Below are positions 1-6,157 of a stretch of 9,378 bases of DNA, piece after piece. Within the stretch, counting starts at the first letter, position 1; every line of letters starts with the position of its first letter. The position numbers and the translations under genes are program-made. A model generated the notes under the pieces. That model saw only the letters and a list, made by a program, of their open reading frames with translations, did no database searches and was not told the origin of the DNA. Origin of the DNA: Acetobacteraceae bacterium (GTDB lineage: Bacteria > Pseudomonadota > Alphaproteobacteria > Acetobacterales > Acetobacteraceae); contig CANFIE010000132.1 in assembly GCA_947446625.1 (NCBI GenBank), positions 1 to 9,378 on the forward strand, given 5' to 3'.

Positions 1-202
1 CGCACCCTTGCCGGCCCTGCCACCCGCCCCGCCGCCGCCGCCACGCATTGAGCCACTGGCGACCATGGAAAAGCGGCTGATCCAGGCAGCCCTGGCCGAG
101 ACCAACCAGGACGTCACGCGCGCCGCCGCTCTGCTGGAGATCAACCCCAGCACCGTCTATCGCAAGCTTCAGGCCTGGAAGGCAGCCGGCGAGTTGCTGT
201 AG
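1..202 (+). CDS. Sigma-54-type activator / response regulator, C-terminal Fis HTH (5' truncated)
   Basis: The frame is open from the window edge (first full codon at 2) to TAG at 200-202, so only the C-terminus is present. It starts with a proline/alanine-rich stretch, which looks like an interdomain linker, followed by a Fis-type (HTH_8) helix-turn-helix. The segment reads EKRLIQAALAETNQDVTRAA, then LLEINPSTVYRKLQAW. The pattern 'A L..t.gn...AA.lL.i...T.yRKl' is the DNA-binding end of NtrC-family response regulators and other sigma-54 activators. That layout is known for the family; the receiver and AAA+ domains would lie upstream of the window and are not seen. The gene ends 47 bp before the binding-protein gene on the same strand, so co-transcription is possible. 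A different Fis-type regulator architecture cannot be excluded from the tail alone. Confidence 0.8.
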   Translation, partial: APLPALPPAPPPPPRIEPLATMEKRLIQAALAETNQDVTRAAALLEINPSTVYRKLQAWKAAGELL

Positions 203-236
203 GCTGTTCCCCAGATGGCGCCGATCAACGGTGCCC

Positions 237-244
237 GAGGAGGA
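237..244 (+). promoter_or_regulatory. Strong ribosome binding site of the substrate-binding protein gene
   Basis: GAGGAGGA lies 5 bases before the ATG at 250 and is close to a full Shine-Dalgarno complement. It fixes the start of the binding-protein gene and fits a highly translated periplasmic protein. Other genes in the window have far weaker sites. Confidence 0.8.
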
Positions 245-249
245 ACACC

Positions 250-1476
250 ATGGAATTGAATCGTCGCGCCCTGCTGGGTGGCGCTGCTGGCGCCGCGCTT
301 GGCGGCCTGCCCTTCCGCAGCGCCCGTGCCCAGGCCGCCAACACCATCAAAATCGCCCTGCTCTGCGATTTCTCCGGCACCTACCGTGACGTTACCGGGC
401 CGACCGAACTGGCCTGTGTCCGCCAGGCCGCCGCCGAGATGAGCAACCGCGGCTTCAACATTGAAGTGCTGTACGGCGACAACCAGAACAAGCCCGATGT
501 CGGCTCCAACCTGACCCGCCAGTGGATCGACCAGGGCGTGGACGTGATCGTGGATGGCGGCGCCTCCTCGGTGGCGCTGGCGGTGAACGAGCTGACGCGT
601 GAGAAGAACAAGGTCTTCCTGAACTCCTCCTCCGCCACCTCGGACCTCACCGGCTCCAAGTGCAGCCCCAACACGGTGCACTGGACCTACGACACCTACA
701 TGTGCGCCAAGTCCACCGGCGGCGCCCTGGTGCGCGCGGGCGGCGACAGCTGGTACTTCGTCACCGCCGACTACGCCTTCGGCCATGCGCTGGAGCGTGA
801 CACCGCCAACTTCGTGAAGCAGGCCGGCGGCACGGTGGTGGGCAATGTGCGCCACCCCTTCCCGAACAGCGACTTCTCCGGCTTCCTGGTGCAGGCCCAG
901 GCCTCGCGCGCCAAGGTCATCGGCTTCGCCAATGCCGGCAGCGACACCATCAACTGCATCAAGCAGGCGGCCGAATTCGGCATCACCCGCCGCGGCACCA
1001 AGCTGGCCGCGCTGCTGATGTTCATCAACGACGTGCATGCGCTGGGCCTGCAGGTGGCGCAGGGCCTGGTCTGCACCGAGACCTTCTACTGGGACCTGAA
1101 CGACCGCACCCGCAGCTTCACCAACCGGGTGAAGGCCGCCACCAACAACGCGCCGCTGTGCATGAACCACGCCGGCGGCTACGCCTCGGTGCTGCACTAC
1201 CTCAAGGCGGTGTCCGACATGGGCGTGGCGGCAGCCAAGGCCAATGGCGTGGACGCGGTGAACCGCATGAAGGCGATGCCGACCAACGACGACTGCTTCG
1301 GCCCCGGCAGCATCCGCCAGGACGGCCGCAAGCTGCACCCGGCCTACCTGCTGGAAGTGAAGAAGCCGGAGGAAAGCAAGCACCAGTACGACTACTTCAA
1401 GGTGCTGGGCGTGACGCAGCCGAACGACGTGTTCCGCCCGCTGGCCGAAGGCGGCTGCGCCTTCATCCGCAGCTAA
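250..1476 (+). CDS. ABC transporter substrate-binding protein, branched-chain amino acid type (Peripla_BP_6), Tat-exported
   Basis: This 408-residue protein resembles the LivK-like type I periplasmic binding proteins, which capture amino acids, amides or small aromatics for an ABC importer. Residues 1-29 form an export signal with a twin arginine (NRRALL, R5-R6), an Ala/Gly/Leu hydrophobic core and a likely cleavage site in SARAQA, so Tat export is inferred. The mature part opens with the family's beta strand NTIKIALLCDFSGTY, and KCSPNTVHWTYDTYM near residues 137-151 is a typical conserved block. Its length is normal for the family. The protein carries nine cysteines, many for a periplasmic protein. 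No permease or ATPase gene follows: the next gene is convergent. It is therefore an orphan receptor, a common situation in alphaproteobacteria. The ligand cannot be read from sequence. A strong SD at 237-244 sets the start. Confidence 0.9.
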   Translation: MELNRRALLGGAAGAALGGLPFRSARAQAANTIKIALLCDFSGTYRDVTGPTELACVRQAAAEMSNRGFNIEVLYGDNQNKPDVGSNLTRQWIDQGVDVIVDGGASSVALAVNELTREKNKVFLNSSSATSDLTGSKCSPNTVHWTYDTYMCAKSTGGALVRAGGDSWYFVTADYAFGHALERDTANFVKQAGGTVVGNVRHPFPNSDFSGFLVQAQASRAKVIGFANAGSDTINCIKQAAEFGITRRGTKLAALLMFINDVHALGLQVAQGLVCTETFYWDLNDRTRSFTNRVKAATNNAPLCMNHAGGYASVLHYLKAVSDMGVAAAKANGVDAVNRMKAMPTNDDCFGPGSIRQDGRKLHPAYLLEVKKPEESKHQYDYFKVLGVTQPNDVFRPLAEGGCAFIRS

Positions 1477-1489
1477 AAACCCATGGGCA

Positions 1490-1511
1490 GGGGCGGTGGC
1501 AACACCGCCCC
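1490..1511 (+). other. Perfect 9-bp stem-loop with GCAA tetraloop after the binding-protein gene
   Basis: GGGGCGGTG (1490-1498) and CACCGCCCC (1503-1511) are exact reverse complements around a GCAA (GNRA) loop. The stem starts 13 bases after the TAA at 1474-1476. No T-tract follows, so it is not a standard intrinsic terminator. It may protect the mRNA 3' end from exonucleases, or it may be a Rho-assisted element ahead of the terminator at 1565-1597. The structure is seen directly; the role is inferred. Confidence 0.6.
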
Positions 1512-1564
1512 AACCAGCGCCCGCCGGAGCGGTGAATCAGGCTCTCAAACAATGCTCCCGGCAC

Positions 1565-1597
1565 AAAAAAAGGCGGCCCTTGCGGGGCCGCCTTTTC
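1565..1597. terminator. Bidirectional intrinsic terminator between the binding-protein gene and the XRE gene
   Basis: GGCGGCCC (1572-1579) pairs with GGGCCGCC (1585-1592) around a 5-base loop. The stem is flanked by A7 (1565-1571) on the left and T4 (1593-1596) on the right, and the A/T flanks extend the pairing. Read on the minus strand, the A7 becomes a U7 tail, so termination should be strongest for the XRE gene, whose stop lies 21 bases away. Read on the plus strand, the U4 tail serves the binding-protein transcript. Confidence 0.88.
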
Positions 1598-1617
1598 TGC
1601 ATCCATCGGTCGCCAAC

Positions 1618-2127
1618 TCAGTCGGTCGGCGTCAGGCTCTTGATCAACTCGAACACGCGCTTGCGCACGGCCGGGTCGGTAATGCGGTAGTAAGCGCGCA
1701 CCAGTTCCAGGGTTTCCCGGCGGTGCAGCGTGTCGTCCTCAAACCCGTCCTGGCTCTCGGCAAAGCCGGCCACGCGGGCGCGGCTGCTGGCATTGCCGCC
1801 CATGGCGTCGGGCATGTCGTCAAAGAAGAAGCCAATCGGCACATCCAGCACGCGGGCCAGGTCGAACAGGCGGCTGGCGCCAATCCGGTTCACGCCACGC
1901 TCGTACTTCTGCACCTGCTGGAAGGTCAGGCCCAGCGCCTCGCCGAGCTTTTCCTGAGACATGCCGAGCAACGTGCGGCGCAGGCGAACCCGGCTACCAA
2001 CATGCACGTCGATCGGACTTGGGCGGTGTTCCCGCTCAGCGCCACGGTCGAGGGTGTCGTCGCTCGGCATTGCGCGTCCATCCCACTCCCGGGCCTCGGT
2101 CTTCGCCATGTTCTCTGGCCCAATCAT
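1618..2127 (-). CDS. XRE-family transcriptional regulator, PraR/PhrR-like
   Basis: A DNA-binding repressor-type protein of up to 169 residues. An N-terminal arm of about 38 residues precedes a Cro/CI-type HTH (about residues 42-100), marked by GSRVRLRRTLLGMSQEKLGE, then LTFQQVQKYERGVNRI and the hydrophobic run ASRLFDLARVLDVPIGFFFD. A C-terminal helical tail (DDTLHRRETLELVRAYYRI...) probably mediates dimerisation. This domain is very close to the alphaproteobacterial PhrR/PraR group, which controls stress, quorum-sensing and surface genes in rhizobia. Placement directly downstream of lnt matches, from memory, the actA(lnt)-phrR neighbourhood of Sinorhizobium. The start is uncertain: ATGs at 2127, 2109 and 2070 are in frame, none with a strong SD. 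The HTH is intact in all three. A candidate promoter and palindrome lie upstream (2186-2235), suggesting autoregulation. The gene ends in the terminator at 1565-1597. Confidence 0.9.
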   Translation of the reverse strand: MIGPENMAKTEAREWDGRAMPSDDTLDRGAEREHRPSPIDVHVGSRVRLRRTLLGMSQEKLGEALGLTFQQVQKYERGVNRIGASRLFDLARVLDVPIGFFFDDMPDAMGGNASSRARVAGFAESQDGFEDDTLHRRETLELVRAYYRITDPAVRKRVFELIKSLTPTD

Positions 2128-2185
2128 CAGTTGAGTGCCAACGCAGGCGCCCGCCGATTCGGTTGCCCTGGCCTTCAGTCAGCTA

Positions 2186-2214
2186 TCTTTAGGAGAACGG
2201 AAACGAAGCGTCAA
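2186..2214 (-). promoter_or_regulatory. Candidate sigma-70 promoter of the XRE regulator
   Basis: On the minus strand, TTGACG (plus 2209-2214) is followed by a 17-bp spacer and TAAAGA (plus 2186-2191). The -35 is five of six to consensus; the -10 is weak (three of six). Transcription would start near 2179, leaving about 50 bases to the first ATG at 2127. It lies in a visibly AT-rich stretch of an otherwise GC-rich window. If real, the XRE gene can be transcribed independently of lnt. Confidence 0.5.
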
Positions 2215-2217
2215 TAC

Positions 2218-2235
2218 TTTTGAGATTTCTCAAAA
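2218..2235. promoter_or_regulatory. Perfect 18-bp palindrome, probable operator
   Basis: TTTTGAGATTTCTCAAAA has two exact 8-bp arms around a TT centre. It ends 3 bp upstream of the -35 hexamer of the candidate XRE promoter at 2186-2214. It is not a convincing lnt terminator: the loop is 2 bases, the stem is AT-rich and no T-tract follows in the lnt direction. Dyad symmetry of this size suits a dimeric XRE protein, so autoregulation by the product of 1618-2127 is the simplest inference. Confidence 0.6.
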
Positions 2236-2256
2236 AAGAATGCTCACGCCCAAGAT

Positions 2257-3828
2257 TCAGGTCCAGCGTAACGATCGCAATTCCCTACGAAAAAGCCACG
2301 AAAAACAAATAGTTGTGATGGCGAGTCCAAACGGTACCCAAAGCCCGAGCCGGGAGAAAAGCGTCGGCCGCCCTGCCGCAGGCAATGAATCGGCGATTGA
2401 TCCGCCCTGCCCAAGACCCAGCATCACCCGTCTCCTGCCACGCGAATCGAACACCGCCGAAATCCCGCTCTGCGCCGCCCGCGCCATGGGCAGGCCTTCC
2501 TCCACGGCGCGCAGCCGGGCCGCCGCCAAATGCTGCCAAGGCCCGGCAGATTCGCCGAACCAACTGTCATTGGTGATCGTCACCAGCCATTCAGGCCGGG
2601 GTAACCCGCTGACATGTCCGGGAAAGATCACCTCGTAGCAAATCAGCGCCCCCAGCGGCGGCAGGCCGGGCAGGGCCAGGGTCTGCGGTCCCGGCCCGGC
2701 GCCAAAATCCGCCCCGCCCGAGCCACCCGCCGCCAGACGTACTGGTAGCCAATTTGGCAACGGACTGTACTCGCCAAAGGGCACAAGATGCGCCTTGTCG
2801 TAGGTTCCCAGCACCTCGCCGGCCGGGTTCAGCGCCACCAGGCTGTTCCAAACCTGGGTCAGCCGGCCGGCATTATCCCAGGCCGCGCGCACGGTGCCGC
2901 CCAACAATATCGCGTTACCGGGCAGCGTCTCGGCCGCCATCCGCCGGGCGTCGGGGTCCTGCGCCAGCAGAAACGGGCTCGCCGTCTCGGGCCAAATTAC
3001 TACCATAGGTTGTGCAGGGTGCAATTGCGCCTCGCGCGCGGCGGCTTCGCGGGTCAGGTCCAGGTACCGCTGGAAGTTGGCCCGCCGTTGCGCCGGCTCC
3101 CACTTCATCTCCTGGGCGATGTTCCCCTGAATGAGCAGCAGCCGCACGCCCGGCCCTTCGGGTTCCGCCCCAGCCAGCCGCGCTAGGCCAAACCCGCCCA
3201 GCGCCACCACCAGCCCGGCGCCGGCCAGCCAGAAACGCCGGCCCAGCAGCGGCAGCCCGGCCAGCAGCAGCGTGGCCAGCGAAAGCCCATGCACGCCCAC
3301 CAGCGAAGCCGACTGCACCGGCAGCGCGGCAAAGGCCCACACCGTGCCCATCAGGTTCCAGGGAAAGCCGGTGAACATCCAGCCCCGCGCCAACTCGCCC
3401 AGCACGAAGGCGCCGGCGAACCCCGCCACCCGGCGCCAGCCGGCCGGCAGCCACCAGGCCAGCAGCACCGCCGGCAGGCTGAACAGCGCCAGGGGTATCG
3501 CCAGCCCCGGCGCCGCCAGCGGCACCAGCCACCAGAAATGCTCCAGATCCTTCAGAATGGCCGAGGTAACCCAATACACCCCCGCCGCGTGATGCCCCCA
3601 GGCCCAGAGGAACCCCAGCACCGCCGCCCCCTGCCAACGCGTCTGCAGCCCCAGCAGCCATAGCAGCCCGGGCACCGCCACCAGCAGCGCCGGCAGCACG
3701 TGCAGCGGCGGCAGCGCCAGCGTGGCGATCAACCCCAGGCACAGTGCCGCCCAGCGCGGATGGCGGGCGCCCAGGGCATGCAAGCCGGCGGGGAAGGGCA
3801 AGGGGAAGGGCAGGGGGGTATCGCTCAC
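2257..3828 (-). CDS. lnt: Apolipoprotein N-acyltransferase
   Basis: Lnt is an inner-membrane enzyme that transfers an acyl chain from a phospholipid to the N-terminal cysteine of apolipoproteins, the last step of lipoprotein maturation. The 523 residues match the family's usual 510-540. Hydrophobic segments fill about residues 20-215, a nitrilase-like domain spans about 227-485, and a final membrane segment sits near 490-513. The catalytic triad is intact: E281 in VVIWPETASP, K345 in GTYDKAHLVPFGEY, and C397 in GALICYEVIFPG. NDSWFGES (about 420-427) is another family block. The start is GTG at 3828. An in-frame TAG lies four codons upstream (minus strand), so no longer N-terminus is possible, and AGG with an 8-base gap can serve as a weak SD. 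Divergent from the MFS gene and followed by the PraR-like gene on the same strand. The N-terminal PLPFPLPFP comes from a 12-nt repeat (3790-3818). Confidence 0.96.
   Translation of the reverse strand: MSDTPLPFPLPFPAGLHALGARHPRWAALCLGLIATLALPPLHVLPALLVAVPGLLWLLGLQTRWQGAAVLGFLWAWGHHAAGVYWVTSAILKDLEHFWWLVPLAAPGLAIPLALFSLPAVLLAWWLPAGWRRVAGFAGAFVLGELARGWMFTGFPWNLMGTVWAFAALPVQSASLVGVHGLSLATLLLAGLPLLGRRFWLAGAGLVVALGGFGLARLAGAEPEGPGVRLLLIQGNIAQEMKWEPAQRRANFQRYLDLTREAAAREAQLHPAQPMVVIWPETASPFLLAQDPDARRMAAETLPGNAILLGGTVRAAWDNAGRLTQVWNSLVALNPAGEVLGTYDKAHLVPFGEYSPLPNWLPVRLAAGGSGGADFGAGPGPQTLALPGLPPLGALICYEVIFPGHVSGLPRPEWLVTITNDSWFGESAGPWQHLAAARLRAVEEGLPMARAAQSGISAVFDSRGRRRVMLGLGQGGSIADSLPAAGRPTLFSRLGLWVPFGLAITTICFSWLFRRELRSLRWT
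3790..3818 (+). repeat. G-run tract with 12-nt direct repeat in lnt codons 4-13
   Basis: On the plus strand GGGGAAGGGCA occurs at 3790-3800 and again at 3802-3812, followed by G6 (3813-3818). That gives five G-runs of three or more with loops of 2-3 bases, matching the usual intramolecular G-quadruplex pattern. The plus strand is the template strand of lnt here, so the lnt mRNA itself is C-rich. The repeat encodes the proline-rich PLPF-PLPF near the Lnt N-terminus. A gain or loss of one unit would keep the frame. Confidence 0.7.
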
Positions 3829-3903
3829 ACCTCGCGCCTAGCCCCGCGCGCCGCGCCGGGCAAGCGTGGCAATGTTACAAACACCAAACCATCATCATCC
3901 GGC

Positions 3904-3932
3904 CTGACGCCGCCCCGCTTCCGCGCTAGGCT
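3904..3932 (+). promoter_or_regulatory. Candidate promoter of the MFS-DMT-pmtA cluster
   Basis: CTGACG (3904-3909), a 17-bp spacer and TAGGCT (3927-3932) fit a degenerate sigma-70 promoter, with a start near 3939 and a leader of roughly 20 bases before the ATG at 3961. The -10 is weak (three of six). The rest of the lnt/MFS divergent region (3829-3960) shows no better promoter for either gene. Confidence 0.33.
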
Positions 3933-3960
3933 TCACTCAAAGGCAACGGACCAAGAGCAG

Positions 3961-5181
3961 ATGCGCAACCAGGCAACCCGGCAGATCGTGTTCATCAACA
4001 CGGCGCATTTCCTCAACCACTATATCCTGCTCATCCTGGCCACCGCGGTGCTCGGCATGGTCTCCCAGGCGCCGGAAGCCTTTGGCCGCGAATACGGTGC
4101 CATCCTGGCGCTCGGCACCGCCATGTTCGTGCTCTACGGCCTGGGCGCCCTGCCCATGGGCTGGCTGCAGGACCGCTTTGGTCGCCGCACCATGATGGCG
4201 ATATTTTACTTCGGCACCGGCGCCGGGCTGCTGGTGGCGGGCATGGCGCAATCGCCGCTGGTGCTTACCCTGGCGCTGGCCTTCATGGGCGCCTGTGCCG
4301 CCATCTACCACCCCATTGGCACCGCCATGCTGGTGGAAGCCGCTGGCGACAAGGTCGGCCGCGCCATGGGCGTGAATGGCGCCTTCGGCAATATCGGCGT
4401 GGCCTGCGCCCCGGTCTGCACCGCGCTGCTGGCGGCCAAGCTGGGCTGGCATGTGGCCTTTCTGCTGCCCGGCGCGGTCTGCATCGGCATTGGCCTGCTC
4501 TGGCTGCGCGAACCGGCCTTCGACATGACCAAGGCCGCCGGCCCGCAAAAGCCCTTTCCGCCCATTCCGCCCGCCGTGGTGCGCCGCGCCGTGGTGGTGC
4601 TGATGAGCATCGCCGCCGTCTCCGGCCTGGTGTTCAACGCCTTCTCGCTGCTGCTGCCCAAGCTCATGGAGGAACGTCTCGCCACCAGCCCGGACCTGTT
4701 GCCGGTGGTGGGCATGCTGGCCTTCCTCGCCACGCTCTGCGGTGGCCTCACCCAGTTCACCGTCGGCCGCATGATCGATCGCCACACCCTGAAGGGCGTG
4801 TTCATGCCCCTCGCCCTGGTGCAGATGCCCTGCATGGTGGCGCTGGCCTTTGTGCAGGGCTGGCTGGTGCTGCCGCTGGCCGGCATCATGGCGGCCAGCA
4901 TCTTCGGCCAGGTCACGGTGAATGAGACGATGACCGCCCGCTACATCGCCCCCGCTTTGCGCGCCAAGCTGTACAGCATCCGGTTCACCGTGGGCTTCAT
5001 GGGCGCCGCCGCCGCCTCGCCGCTGGTCGGCTTCCTGCACGAATCCACCGGCACGCTGAGCATGGCGCTGCTGGTGCTGGCCGGCTTCGGCGTGGTCACC
5101 GCGCTCTGCGCCCTGGCCTTCCCCAACCGGCCGGAAGAACTGCGCCCCGAGCTTTGGGCCAACATCCAGGCGGCGGAATAG
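3961..5181 (+). CDS. MFS transporter, substrate unknown
   Basis: A 406-residue integral membrane protein of the major facilitator superfamily, with about 12 hydrophobic segments and a central loop near residues 184-208 (EPAFDMTKAAGPQKPFPPIP). The MFS signature between helices 2 and 3 is GWLQDRFGRR (67-76), and its second-half counterpart is near VGRMIDRHTLKG (268-279). YHPIGTAML (116-124) recalls the 'HP' block of fosmidomycin-resistance-like (Fsr) members, but this does not identify a substrate. The frame is open upstream to 3700, where it overlaps lnt antisense with low-complexity sequence. ATG 3961 is chosen because the hydrophobic core begins just after it; the SD (AAGAG, 3953-3957) is weak. 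First of three same-strand genes; the next start follows within about 60 bp, so an operon is likely. Confidence 0.9.
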   Translation: MRNQATRQIVFINTAHFLNHYILLILATAVLGMVSQAPEAFGREYGAILALGTAMFVLYGLGALPMGWLQDRFGRRTMMAIFYFGTGAGLLVAGMAQSPLVLTLALAFMGACAAIYHPIGTAMLVEAAGDKVGRAMGVNGAFGNIGVACAPVCTALLAAKLGWHVAFLLPGAVCIGIGLLWLREPAFDMTKAAGPQKPFPPIPPAVVRRAVVVLMSIAAVSGLVFNAFSLLLPKLMEERLATSPDLLPVVGMLAFLATLCGGLTQFTVGRMIDRHTLKGVFMPLALVQMPCMVALAFVQGWLVLPLAGIMAASIFGQVTVNETMTARYIAPALRAKLYSIRFTVGFMGAAAASPLVGFLHESTGTLSMALLVLAGFGVVTALCALAFPNRPEELRPELWANIQAAE

Positions 5182-5239
5182 CGCCCGGCCCGCCCCAGCA
5201 TGGCTTGCGCCGGCCCCGGCTGGCGTGATTCCCTGGGCG

Positions 5240-6109
5240 ATGCCCGCACCCCTACTCGGTGTCCTGCTGCAACTCAGCGCCCTGGTGCTGTTCGTGTGCA
5301 TGGACACATTGGTCAAGCTGCTCACCGCCAGCTACGCGGTGCCACAACTCATGTGGGCGCGCTTCCTGTTCAGCCTGCTGGCGGCGGCGCTGGTCATTCG
5401 CCTCACCACCGGCCAATTCCCCTGGCGCAGCCGCGCGCCCGGCCTGCAGGCCATCCGCAGCCTCATGCTGGCGGGCTGCAACCTCATGTTCTCCACCGCC
5501 CTGGTGGAAGTGCCGCTGGCGGACTGCACCGCCATCGGCTTCGCCTCACCGCTGTTTACCGTGGCGCTGGCGCGCTGGTGGCTGGGCGAAAAGGTCAGCC
5601 TGCGCCGCTGGGTGGGGGTCATCACCGGGCTGGTCGGCGTGGTGATTGCGCTGCGCCCGCCCTTCCTGTTCGGCGGCACCCCGCCACCACCGGCCGCGCT
5701 GTTGGTGCTGGGCACCGCGCTGCTGTTCGCCTGCTACCAGATCCTCACCCGCAAGCTGGCCGGCGTGGACAAGGCCCACACCACCATCCTGCACACCGGC
5801 TTTGCCGCCTCCATCGTCACCTCCCTGGCGCAGCCCTTCATCTGGACCTGGCCAACGCTCACCGACTGGGGCCTGCTGGTGGCCCTGGGCGCGTTGGGCG
5901 GCGCCGGGCATGGCCTGCTGGTGCTCGCCTTTGCCCGGGCCCCGGCCAGCCTGCTCTCGCCGCTGAGTTACAGCCAACTCATCTGGGCCATGCTCGCCGG
6001 CGTGCTGGTTTTCGGAGATTGGCCGCAACCCATTGCTTTGCTTGGCATGTGCATCATCGTGGCCGGCGGCGTGTTGGTGGCGATACCGGAACGAAGGCGC
6101 CCGACCTAG
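5240..6109 (+). CDS. DMT-superfamily transporter, two EamA domains
   Basis: A 10-helix inner-membrane transporter of the drug/metabolite family, 289 residues from ATG 5240 or 294 from GTG 5225. Neither start has a clear SD; 5240 matches where homologues usually begin. Two EamA repeats are visible. The first ends in the classic LGEKVSLRRWVGVITGLVGV, and the second ends in the related VFGDWPQPIALLGMCIIVAG. Hydrophobic helices occupy nearly the whole chain, and the C-terminus is a short basic tail (PERRRPT). The family exports or exchanges varied small metabolites, and the substrate here is unknown. It sits 58 bp after the MFS gene and 48 bp before the methyltransferase start, on the same strand, so all three are probably co-transcribed. 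Confidence 0.9.
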   Translation: MPAPLLGVLLQLSALVLFVCMDTLVKLLTASYAVPQLMWARFLFSLLAAALVIRLTTGQFPWRSRAPGLQAIRSLMLAGCNLMFSTALVEVPLADCTAIGFASPLFTVALARWWLGEKVSLRRWVGVITGLVGVVIALRPPFLFGGTPPPPAALLVLGTALLFACYQILTRKLAGVDKAHTTILHTGFAASIVTSLAQPFIWTWPTLTDWGLLVALGALGGAGHGLLVLAFARAPASLLSPLSYSQLIWAMLAGVLVFGDWPQPIALLGMCIIVAGGVLVAIPERRRPT

Positions 6110-6157
6110 CGCCAGCGCTTGCGCATGTGGCCCGGCTGGCTTAGCGATGATACCCAA

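Noticed and set aside
176..190. Possible sigma-54 (-24/-12) promoter before the binding-protein gene
   Set aside because: Only the GG-N10-GC core is present (GG 177-178, GC 189-190); the flanking consensus is absent and such a core is frequent by chance in GC-rich DNA.
214..232. Short inverted repeat between the Fis-type regulator and the binding-protein gene
   Set aside because: Only six pairs with a G-U wobble and no T-tract; too weak to call a terminator or operator.
169..1383. Long antisense open frame opposite the binding-protein gene
   Set aside because: Composition is Val/Gly/His/Ala-rich without domain motifs, and the opposite strand carries a clear family protein with signal peptide and SD.
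2218..2235. Palindrome as the lnt transcription terminator
   Set aside because: Two-base loop, AT-rich stem and no T-tract on the lnt side; its place beside a -35 fits an operator better.
2135..2638. Plus-strand open frame covering the XRE promoter region and the lnt 3' end
   Set aside because: No family resemblance and no SD; it overlaps the conserved C-terminal part of Lnt and the AT-rich regulatory gap.
3700..3960. N-terminal extension of the MFS gene
   Set aside because: The extra 87 residues are Arg/Gln/Gly-rich and lie antisense to the lnt start; hydrophobic MFS sequence begins just after ATG 3961.
3937..5325. 462-codon open frame antisense to the MFS gene
   Set aside because: His/Gly/Gln-rich low-complexity translation typical of a GC-rich shadow; the plus-strand frame has the MFS motif and membrane helices.
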